Source: Neobacillus sp. PS3-12 | GTDB lineage: Bacteria > Bacillota > Bacilli > Bacillales > Cytobacillaceae | NCBI RefSeq assembly: GCF_030915385.1 | Contig: NZ_CP133268.1 | Location: 4,438,001-4,502,000, forward strand | DNA: 64,000 bases | Reading direction: 5' to 3' | In this document: piece by piece, positions 58,069-64,000 of the stretch | Layout of the letters: each line of letters starts with the position of its first letter | How positions within the stretch are numbered: position 1 is the first letter of the stretch | Program-made: the position numbers and the translations under genes | Notes under the pieces: model-generated | Told to the model about the DNA's origin: nothing | The model's input: only the letters and a program-made list of their open reading frames with translations | Databases searched by the model: none

Positions 58069-58086
58069 TTTTCCACTGGATGAAAA
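58069..58086. promoter_or_regulatory. Putative IclR operator 1
   Basis: TTTTCCACTGGATGAAAA, close to palindromic, just upstream of the regulator start. Confidence 0.5.
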
Positions 58087-58153
58087 AACTTACTAGTATC
58101 CTACCGCAATTACCATACACAATCAACCTTTTTTATACATGTTTTTTGAACAA

Positions 58154-58247
58154 TGAAAACAATTTTTATTTACCGAAAACATTAAAACCGTATACATTAT
58201 ATAATAAAATAGCATTATATTCCATTGAATGAAAACAATTTTTATTT
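58154..58247. repeat. Pair of 18-bp direct repeats in the divergent promoter region
   Basis: TGAAAACAATTTTTATTT occurs at 58154-58171 and 58230-58247, 76 bp apart. The second overlaps a TTCCATTGAATGAAAA site (58220-58235) like operator 1. Confidence 0.65.
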
Positions 58248-58367
58248 GGCGGAAATTACTTGTCCGTTTTTACAGAAATATTGATCCGGTATTTTTTCTA
58301 TTAATCTTTAAAAAAGTCACCATTTAGTATTTGTACAGGACAAAGAATGAAAAAATAAGGAGGAGTA

Positions 58368-59225
58368 ATGATGAAGAAACAATATTCACTAGCTTATTTA
58401 ACAATCCTTGGCTGTCCACCACCAGAGATGATCAACATCGCAGCTAGAACAGGTTATGATTTTGTCAGCTTGCGCCCAATTTATATGGGGTTGCCAGGGG
58501 AGCCTAATTTTTCATTATCCGATAATAAAGAATTGATGAAGCAAACGAAAGCAGCACTTTCCGAGACAGGAGTTAAACTTCTTGATATAGAACTTGCAAA
58601 AATCTTTGATGGTGTTGATCCAAAAAATTATCTGCCTGCTATGGAGTCAGCAGCAGAGCTTGGTGGAAAACATGTGCTCAGCAGTATCTGGACGGATGAC
58701 CGTAATTTTGCGATCGAGCGCTTTGCCGAACTTTGTGAGTTAGCCAAACCATTTGGCCTTACAGTGGAGTTAGAGTATGTACCAATTGCCAGCGTTAAAA
58801 ATCTTTCAGGTACACTGGATGTACTTCAAATGGCAAAGCAGGATAATGCCGGTTTAATGGTTGATATCCATCATTTCCATCGTGCAGGGGACAAAGTAGA
58901 AGATTTGGATGCTGTACCACGTGAATGGTTACGCTTCTTACATCTATGTGATGCAATTAAGGACATTCCTGCTTCAATGGATGAAATGACCCGCATCCTC
59001 CGTGAGGAACGTTCTTATGTTGGTGAGGGCGGAATTGATGTTGCAAGTATTGTGAATCGGATTCCAGAAATCCCATGTTCGATTGAATTACCAAACCTAA
59101 AGCGTGTTCAGGAGTATGGTTTTGAGGAGCATGCTCGCCGCTGCTTACAAACAGCGAAGGAGTATTTTGATCAACATCCCAGAGAAGAGAATAAAATGGA
59201 AACTAAAAAATTAGCATTAGTTTAA
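58368..59225 (+). CDS. Sugar-phosphate isomerase/epimerase-like TIM-barrel protein
   Basis: 285 residues, ATGATG start behind AAGGAGGAGTA. AP_endonuc_2 (xylose-isomerase-like) barrel: YSLAYLTILGCPPPEMINIA, FGLTVELEYVP, AGLMVDIHHFHRAGDKVEDL, LRFLHLCDAIKDIP, and CSIELPNLKR supply the Glu, Asp, His and Glu expected at a divalent-metal site. Members include sugar epimerases, hydroxypyruvate isomerases and 3-dehydroshikimate dehydratases. A shikimate dehydrogenase gene follows beyond the TnpB insertion, which makes a dehydroshikimate-type substrate plausible but unproven. Confidence 0.8.
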   Translation: MMKKQYSLAYLTILGCPPPEMINIAARTGYDFVSLRPIYMGLPGEPNFSLSDNKELMKQTKAALSETGVKLLDIELAKIFDGVDPKNYLPAMESAAELGGKHVLSSIWTDDRNFAIERFAELCELAKPFGLTVELEYVPIASVKNLSGTLDVLQMAKQDNAGLMVDIHHFHRAGDKVEDLDAVPREWLRFLHLCDAIKDIPASMDEMTRILREERSYVGEGGIDVASIVNRIPEIPCSIELPNLKRVQEYGFEEHARRCLQTAKEYFDQHPREENKMETKKLALV

Positions 59226-59249
59226 AAAAATTAGATCGATCTTACTACC

Positions 59250-59292
59250 AAAAGACACAAAAGAATTGTATACTATCTTTTGTGTCTTTTTA
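59250..59292 (+). terminator. Terminator after the TIM-barrel gene
   Basis: AAAGACACAAAAGA / TCTTTTGTGTCTTTTT stem, the same stem as at 57017. Confidence 0.88.
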
Positions 59293-59491
59293 TTTATCCT
59301 TTCCGGCAAGAAGACTCCCTCTGATTTGTGTTACGGGCGAAGCCCAACAATTCAGGTGGAGATGAATTGCCGTAAGCTGATAGGCTGAACTCTTTTTAAT
59401 TCAAAAAACTTCTTTTTTAAGAGCAAATGTTCGCTTTTTCCTTCCTGTCTAACATATAATTAGGTATAGAGCATAGGATTCAGCCAGAAAG

Positions 59492-60847
59492 GTGGTGAAC
59501 ACAATGACCAGAAAAAAAGCGGTTATGGTATTACGTAAACAAAAGAAAACTGAAAACATTCAACGGTTCACTCAGAAACAGAATATTGGACGAGCGAGCC
59601 TTACGGCTAAAGAATATCGTCTACTTCAACGTATGTCACATAGTTCAAAGGCACTTCGAAATGTGGGATTGTACACCATCAAACAAAGCTATTTGAACAC
59701 TAAAAAGATTGCCACTATAAAAGAAGTGGACGCTGCTATGCAAGCGGATATAAATTATTGGGGCATTCAATCCAACTCTGCACAAGCTATTCGCAGAACA
59801 TTGTTTTCTGATGTGAAGAGTTTTTTTAAAGCATTGGAACTGTGGAAGAAAAGTCCCGAAAAATTTACTGGTCGACCCAAGTTTCCGAAGTATTCTGGCT
59901 CTACTGAAAAACGGATCATCGAAATCTATCAAGTTCCGAAAGTTGATCATGATGGGTACTGGACGATTCCTATGAACGTTGAATTCAGAAAACGGTTTGG
60001 CTCGATCAAAATTCGTATGCCTAAAAATTTGTTATGCAAAAAAATCTCCTACATTGAAATTGTACCCAAGCAAAAAGGTCGGTTCTTTGAGGTGCATTAC
60101 ACATATGAAATGCAAATCCCTCAAATGAGGAAGCAACCAACGACCACTATTAACGCTTTAAGTTGCGATTTAGGTGTAGATAGATTATTAAGTTGTGCAA
60201 CAAACAAAGGGGATACGTTCTTGATTGATGGTAAAAAGTTAAAGTCAATCAACCAATACTTCAATAAAACGATCAGTAATCTGCAACAGAAAAATAGTAA
60301 CAACGGGATTTCAAAACGGATCGCAACTAACTCTACAGCTAAACTTTGGAAAAAGCGTGAAAGCCAAATCAACGGTTATATCTCGCAAACTATAGGTTTA
60401 TTGTTCAAAAAGGTAAACGAATTAAACATTGATACAATTGTTGTCGGCTACAACGCTGGATGGAAACAAGAGTCCAATATGGGAAAAAGAAACAATCAGA
60501 AATTTGTTCAAATTCCATTTAATAAGCTAAGTTTAGCAATCGAAAACAAATGTTTGAAAGAGGGGATTCGTTTTGTGAAGCAGGAAGAAAGCTATACATC
60601 AAAAGCGAGTTTTCTTGACAGAGATGCGATTCCTATTTGGTCGAAGGACGATAAAACAAACTATCATTTTAGTGGAAAACGGATAACTCGAGGTCTTTAT
60701 CAAAGTAAAGCAGGACAATGTATCCACGCTGACATTAATGGTGCGTTGAATACATTGCGAAAATCAGGAGTTGTAGAATTGGACGAAAAACTCCATGTTA
60801 AAACTCCATTCCTTTTAGAAGTGCAAAAACGTAAGGCTACTGCTTAG
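59492..60847 (+). CDS. tnpB: TnpB-type RNA-guided nuclease (IS605 OrfB)
   Basis: 451 residues. N-terminal helical/WED part, then the RuvC core: Asp in LSCDLGVDRLLSCATNKGDT, Glu in FVKQEESYTSKASFLDRDAI, Asp in CIHADINGALNTLRKSG. Where the zinc ribbon with two CxxC pairs normally sits between the second and third motif, there is IWSKDDKTNYHFSGKRITRG without Cys pairs: the Zn-free variant seen in one branch of the family. GTG start behind AGAAAGGTG; ATG 59504 is an alternative. It probably cuts DNA next to a short target motif using an omega RNA from its 3' end. Confidence 0.9.
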   Translation: MVNTMTRKKAVMVLRKQKKTENIQRFTQKQNIGRASLTAKEYRLLQRMSHSSKALRNVGLYTIKQSYLNTKKIATIKEVDAAMQADINYWGIQSNSAQAIRRTLFSDVKSFFKALELWKKSPEKFTGRPKFPKYSGSTEKRIIEIYQVPKVDHDGYWTIPMNVEFRKRFGSIKIRMPKNLLCKKISYIEIVPKQKGRFFEVHYTYEMQIPQMRKQPTTTINALSCDLGVDRLLSCATNKGDTFLIDGKKLKSINQYFNKTISNLQQKNSNNGISKRIATNSTAKLWKKRESQINGYISQTIGLLFKKVNELNIDTIVVGYNAGWKQESNMGKRNNQKFVQIPFNKLSLAIENKCLKEGIRFVKQEESYTSKASFLDRDAIPIWSKDDKTNYHFSGKRITRGLYQSKAGQCIHADINGALNTLRKSGVVELDEKLHVKTPFLLEVQKRKATA

Positions 60848-61155
60848 TGCATAGCTTAGTGGGTGCGTCAACCATCCATGTGTACTCGACTTGTCGGGGC
60901 TTGTAGCACACGCCAGAACAATCTGAGTGGTGGCTTCTTCAGCACGGAAGAACTGCTCTTTTTCCAAAGGGTGGTGCAAGTGGGAAAACGATCGTTCGTC
61001 GTTAGTACCAACCAAAAAAAGTGTTTGGGGAGTGCTTAATAGTGCTTGCGACTCAGAGCGTCACTCGTTTTAATAGAAAGCGAAAAGACCTGAGTGGCAA
61101 ACCTAAGCCCCCACTGAAACAGGAACCGTAAGGTTCTCAGTGGAGGTACGTTGAC
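60848..61155 (+). ncRNA. Candidate omega RNA of the TnpB element
   Basis: 300 bp of GC-richer, hairpin-rich sequence after the tnpB stop: CGACTTGTCGGGGCTTGTAG, TTCTTCAGCACGGAAGAA, and the terminal hairpin CCACTGAAACAGGAACC / GGTTCTCAGTGG (about 61108-61145), followed by GTACGTTGAC. This is where omega RNAs of TnpB systems lie, with the guide directly beyond the element end. Confidence 0.6.
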
Positions 61156-61192
61156 AAATAGAAGTATTTAAAGCAACTAGGAGGTCTTTTGC

Positions 61193-62068
61193 TTGTCAGA
61201 CCAAGGACGAATAGATGGCAAAACACAATTAATAGGCTTAATCGCAACACCGATTGGACACTCGTTATCGCCAGCGATGCACAATATGTCCTTTCGTAAA
61301 TTAGGTCTCAACTACGTATACCTTGCCTTTGAGGTGGGGAATCAACAATTGGCAGATGTTATAACAGGATTTCGCGGGCTCAAACTTAGAGGTTTTAACG
61401 TTTCCATGCCAAACAAAACAAAAATATTACCTTATTTAGATGAAGTAACACCAGCGGCAAGGTTCATTGGTGCGGTTAACACGGTTGTCAACGAGGATGG
61501 TAAATTTGTTGGCTATAACACGGATGGAGTCGGTTATGTGCGTGGTTTAAAGGAAAATGGTGTTGATATAGAAGGAAAGAAAATGACATTAATCGGTGCT
61601 GGCGGTGCAGCATCAGCGATCGCAATTCAATCTGCGCTCGACGGTGCTTCAGAAATACACATTTTCAACCGTAATGATGAATCATATGCTCATGCTGTGA
61701 AAAATGCCGATCTGATCAATCATGAAATAGCAGGCAAATGCAAAGCAACTGTTCATCCTATAGAGAACGAAGAGCTTCTGAGAGCCTCGATTGAGGATAG
61801 TGATATTTTAACGAATGCAACGGGAGTGGGGATGAAACCACTGGAGGGCCGTAGTATCATTCCAGATGCATCATGGCTTCATCCAGATTTAGTGGTATCT
61901 GATGTCGTATACATCCCAAGAAAAACAAAATTACTTGAAATGGCTGAATCAGTCGGCTGCAAAGCGATCAATGGCCTGGGAATGATGCTTTGGCAAGGCG
62001 CAAAAGCATTCGAAATGTGGACAGGCCACGAAATGCCTGTTGAATATGTGAAAGAACAAATGTTTTAA
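61193..62068 (+). CDS. aroE: Shikimate (quinate/shikimate) dehydrogenase
   Basis: TTG start nine bases after AGGAGG (61180-61185). 291 residues: substrate motif ATPIGHSLSPAMHN (Ser-x-Ser), NVSMPNKTKI (catalytic Lys), GYNTDGVGYVRGL (Asp), NAD(P) loop LIGAGGAASAIA, and the C-terminal GLGMMLWQGAKAFEMWTG. The acidic/hydroxyl residues after the glycine loop (IFNRNDES) leave the cofactor undecided. Given the IclR-controlled surroundings and 291 aa length, a catabolic YdiB-like enzyme is likelier than the biosynthetic AroE. It now lies behind a TnpB insertion that may separate it from its promoter. Confidence 0.88.
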   Translation: MSDQGRIDGKTQLIGLIATPIGHSLSPAMHNMSFRKLGLNYVYLAFEVGNQQLADVITGFRGLKLRGFNVSMPNKTKILPYLDEVTPAARFIGAVNTVVNEDGKFVGYNTDGVGYVRGLKENGVDIEGKKMTLIGAGGAASAIAIQSALDGASEIHIFNRNDESYAHAVKNADLINHEIAGKCKATVHPIENEELLRASIEDSDILTNATGVGMKPLEGRSIIPDASWLHPDLVVSDVVYIPRKTKLLEMAESVGCKAINGLGMMLWQGAKAFEMWTGHEMPVEYVKEQMF

Positions 62069-62096
62069 TGTGGTATACATGAAAAGTGTTAAATAT

Positions 62097-62235
62097 TCCA
62101 CTTCTCGAGGAAACTAAGAGAGAAGTGGAAAGAAGAAGGGTCAAATATTCCACTTCTCCAGGATAACGAGGGAGAAGTGGAAAGAATAAGAGCTAAACAT
62201 TCCACTTCTCAAAGAAACCAAGCGAAAAGTGGAAA
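62097..62235. repeat. Tandem hairpin array, 3 units, 52-bp period
   Basis: Units start at 62097, 62149 and 62201 with TTCCACTTCTC and contain GAGAAGTGGAA 13 bp later (third unit GAAAAGTGGAA), i.e. an 11-bp stem per unit. Between aroE and lexA. 62236-62470 shows nothing else. Confidence 0.87.
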
Positions 62236-62471
62236 TAACCCCTCATGGTCACCGAATTTATTTAAAATGCATCAGACTTTGCTTTTAAGGATCATCGATT
62301 TATGGGAAAAATGTAAGTATGACAGTTAACAGAACGAATCGAGCTACCCAAGCCATTCTCTCCATTATAAAGGTCCCCCTTTAAAAAAATTCCTGTCTAC
62401 GATAAGAATAAGCTCAAAGTATTAAAACTGGATGAAACAATTGTTAAGTTTTGCTAAAATTTTTAAACGCC

Positions 62472-62498
62472 AAAAAAGCACTCAAACGAGTGCTTTTT
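62472..62498 (-). terminator. Terminator of lexA
   Basis: AAAAAGCACTC-AAAC-GAGTGCTTTTT on the minus strand, 45 bp after the lexA stop. Confidence 0.85.
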
Positions 62499-62542
62499 CC
62501 ATGAATCTATTAAAATGCAAAAACACAAAATGGACAATGGTG

Positions 62543-63166
62543 TTAATGGATATGACGATAGACACCGATTACTTTTCCAAGGATGGATACATTCCGCAAA
62601 ATGATGGGATCCATGGTGGAGTTTTCAGGCTGAAGACGAAAATAATCTTTTTCTTTGAAGAACCGTTTGCAGGTTGCTTCATCTTCCTCCGTCATCGCAA
62701 CAACGATATCCCCGTTGTTTGCCGTCGCTTGTTGTTTGACAATGACATAATCTCCATCAAGAATACCCGCTTCAATCATACTTTCTCCCATGATTTCAAG
62801 CATAAAGACATGCTCATCTGCAGGAGCCAATCGTTCAGGAAGAGGGAAGTACTCCTCAATATTCTCGATCGCAGTGATCGGAAGGCCGGCCGTTACTTTA
62901 CCAACAACAGGTACGTTGATCACATTGTTCCTTGGAATTTGTGCATTCTCATCAACTTCCAAAATTTCGATTGCCCGAGGCTTTGTTGGATCACGTCTGA
63001 TAAGTCCCTTGCTTTCTAATCTTGATAAATGCCCATGAACAGTGGAACTGGAGGCTAGTCCAACGGCTTCACCAATTTCGCGAACGGACGGTGGATAACC
63101 CTTTTTCTTTACTTCACTTTTTATGAAATCAAGGATATCCTGTTGTCTTTTCGATAATTTTGTCAT
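62543..63166 (-). CDS. lexA: SOS repressor LexA
   Basis: ATG 63166 (MTKLSKRQQDILDFIKSEVK) lies behind GAGGTGCATCCTT; a longer reading to 63214 runs through the promoter. 207 residues. Winged helix (PPSVREIGEAVGLASSSTVH), cleavage site in VGKVTAGLP (Ala-Gly), catalytic Ser in EIMGESMIEAGILDG, and Lys in ATCKRFF. Self-cleaves when RecA filaments form. Divergent from yneA, with three SOS boxes in the shared promoter region. Confidence 0.97.
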   Translation of the reverse strand: MTKLSKRQQDILDFIKSEVKKKGYPPSVREIGEAVGLASSSTVHGHLSRLESKGLIRRDPTKPRAIEILEVDENAQIPRNNVINVPVVGKVTAGLPITAIENIEEYFPLPERLAPADEHVFMLEIMGESMIEAGILDGDYVIVKQQATANNGDIVVAMTEEDEATCKRFFKEKDYFRLQPENSTMDPIILRNVSILGKVIGVYRHIH

Positions 63167-63225
63167 AAGGATGCACCTCGTTTGGTTTTTATTAACTTTA
63201 GTATAGCATGTCACCCATTTTTATA

Positions 63226-63239
63226 CAAACATTAGTTCG
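63226..63239. promoter_or_regulatory. SOS (LexA) box 1
   Basis: CAAACATTAGTTCG; complement CGAACTAATGTTTG fits CGAAC-N4-GTTCG with one change. Confidence 0.75.
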
Positions 63240-63248
63240 AAGAAATAG

Positions 63249-63278
63249 TTGACACAAAACAAACGTTCGGACTATAAT
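63249..63278 (+). promoter_or_regulatory. Promoter of yneA
   Basis: TTGACA (63249-63254), 18-bp spacer, TATAAT (63273-63278); SOS box 2 lies inside the spacer. Confidence 0.7.
63257..63270. promoter_or_regulatory. SOS (LexA) box 2
   Basis: AAACAAACGTTCGG; complement CCGAACGTTTGTTT contains GAAC-N4-GTTT. Confidence 0.7.
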
Positions 63279-63290
63279 GAAATCAAATAA

Positions 63291-63303
63291 CGAACATACA
63301 TTC
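63291..63303. promoter_or_regulatory. SOS (LexA) box 3
   Basis: CGAACATACATTC, GAAC-N4-GTTC with one mismatch, between promoter and yneA start. Confidence 0.65.
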
Positions 63304-63319
63304 TAAATGAGGTGCTGAC

Positions 63320-63646
63320 ATGAAAAAATTGTGGAATCACTATTCATATGCTATTATTTTGATCCTTATAAGTTTATTAACTTCATTGGTTTTTTCGATT
63401 CGATTCGATACGTTTCACCAAAAACAATATGTAACTGTAACTGTTTCCCAGGGAGATACTCTCTGGAAAATTGCAGACAATTATTTAGAAAACCAATCCC
63501 TTTCAAAGGTTGAATTTGTTGATTGGGTTAAAACACATAATCAAATAGATGAGGACCGGATTTTTCCAGGGGAAAAAATTATGATTCCGATCAGCAGCAA
63601 TTCACAGCCGACAAATGATGAATTTGCAAGTGCTGTCGAAAAATAA
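63320..63646 (+). CDS. yneA: SOS-induced cell division suppressor YneA
   Basis: 108 residues: an N-terminal membrane helix (YSYAIILILISLLTSLVFSI) and an extracellular LysM domain (TVTVSQGDTLWKIADNYLEN, VKTHNQIDEDRIFPGEKIMI). The layout is that of B. subtilis YneA, which blocks septation during DNA damage. ATG after ATGAGGTGCTGAC. Divergent from lexA, with SOS boxes between them, and 23 bp before yneB. Confidence 0.94.
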   Translation: MKKLWNHYSYAIILILISLLTSLVFSIRFDTFHQKQYVTVTVSQGDTLWKIADNYLENQSLSKVEFVDWVKTHNQIDEDRIFPGEKIMIPISSNSQPTNDEFASAVEK

Positions 63647-63669
63647 TCACTACGAAAGGTAGTCTGAAA

Positions 63670-64000
63670 ATGAAAGCAGTGATCTACTGTCGGGTAAGTA
63701 CAACAAAAGAAACACAGGAAACATCTTTGGAGCGGCAGGAACTTGAGTTGGTTCAACTTGCGAAGCAAAATCAATTAGAAATCGCAAAAGTAATTAAAGA
63801 ACAAGCAAGTGGATATGAACTGGACCGTGATGGCATTCTTGAATTATTAGACATGGTAAAAGATCATACCGTTCAAGCGGTGTTAATTACTGATGATACA
63901 AGACTTGGAAGAGGAAATGCCAAAATCGCCTTGCTGCATTGTATATTAAGAGAAAATGCAAAACTATATACCATAACAGATAACGGAGAGCTTCAGCTTT
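63670..64000 (+). CDS. yneB: Serine recombinase-like protein YneB (3' end outside window)
   Basis: The visible 110 codons start MKAVIYCRVSTTKETQETSL, the resolvase N-terminus with catalytic Ser10 in YCRVST and LERQ..L; VLITDDTRLGRGNAKIALLH continues the catalytic domain (Arg residues in DTRLGRG). In B. subtilis yneB follows yneA in the SOS-controlled yneA-yneB-ynzC operon. ATG with GAAAGGTAGTCTGAAA upstream. The sequence runs off the window. Confidence 0.93.
   Translation, partial: MKAVIYCRVSTTKETQETSLERQELELVQLAKQNQLEIAKVIKEQASGYELDRDGILELLDMVKDHTVQAVLITDDTRLGRGNAKIALLHCILRENAKLYTITDNGELQL

Larger units (their letters stand above)
59320..61155 (+). mobile_element. IS200/IS605-type element carrying TnpB only
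   Basis: The TnpB gene is flanked on the left by a hairpin-forming non-coding tract (AATTCAGGTGGAGATGAATT near 59350) and on the right by a long structured tract ending GGTACGTTGAC. No TnpA (Y1 transposase) gene is present, so it could move only with help. It separates the TIM-barrel and shikimate dehydrogenase genes. Boundaries approximate. Confidence 0.65.

Noticed and set aside
62097..62235. CRISPR array
   Set aside because: Three regular units look CRISPR-like at first, but the repeats are the two arms of a hairpin, the inter-arm and spacer parts are themselves partly similar between units, only three units exist, and no cas genes are nearby.

Overview
The window comes from a low-GC, endospore-forming Bacillaceae chromosome, most like Bacillus or Neobacillus. 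Evidence: sporulation gene spoVK, mreBH, the glnR-glnA pair, the mutS-mutL, miaA-hfq and hflX-ynbB gene pairs, and a lexA/yneA/yneB SOS locus, all with AGGAGG-type ribosome binding sites and many TTG or GTG starts. The exact genus is an inference.

Layout. About 0-36 kb is accessory and heavily worn. It holds a cytochrome b/c C-terminus cut by the window edge, many gene remnants, and two families of short dispersed hairpin repeats. It also has a 750-bp duplication of a dihydrofolate-reductase-like gene, two complete IS110-superfamily elements of opposite architecture, and old transposase debris. Intact functional units there are a LacI-controlled catabolic cluster (4.5-12.5 kb: BKACE, two dehydrogenases, acetoacetate CoA-transferase, GntP permease, hot-dog thioesterase), an ArsR plus old-yellow-enzyme pair (16.6-18.2 kb), plsC, a DUF3231 protein, an SDR dehydrogenase, a second MurE with a SpoVB/MurJ-type flippase, a RimL-like acetyltransferase and a tRNA-Arg(CCT).

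36-52 kb is the conserved core: a second glutamine synthetase (minus strand), mutS, mutL, a HesB-like gene read through an in-frame TGA, mreBH, miaA, hfq, spoVK, a TRIC-type membrane protein, hflX, ynbB, glnR and glnA. 52-62 kb is a second catabolic region: a TPP enzyme, an HMG-CoA-lyase-like enzyme, an acylating aldehyde dehydrogenase, an IclR regulator, a TIM-barrel isomerase-like protein and a shikimate dehydrogenase, interrupted by a TnpB element. The window ends in lexA | yneA-yneB.

Most notable observations: (1) the HesB-like gene at 42.7 kb carries an in-frame TGA exactly where relatives have Cys, with a downstream hairpin placed like a bacterial SECIS element; (2) four separate intergenic regions (43.1, 54.3, 57.1, 62.1 kb) carry short tandem arrays with almost the same 51-53 bp period, usually with an inverted repeat per unit, but with unrelated sequences; (3) the LacI-BKACE cluster looks like a self-contained route for an unidentified 3-hydroxy or 3-keto acid; (4) the second glutamine synthetase lacks the Arg62-equivalent used for feedback control, although its promoter carries a GlnR/TnrA-type site.
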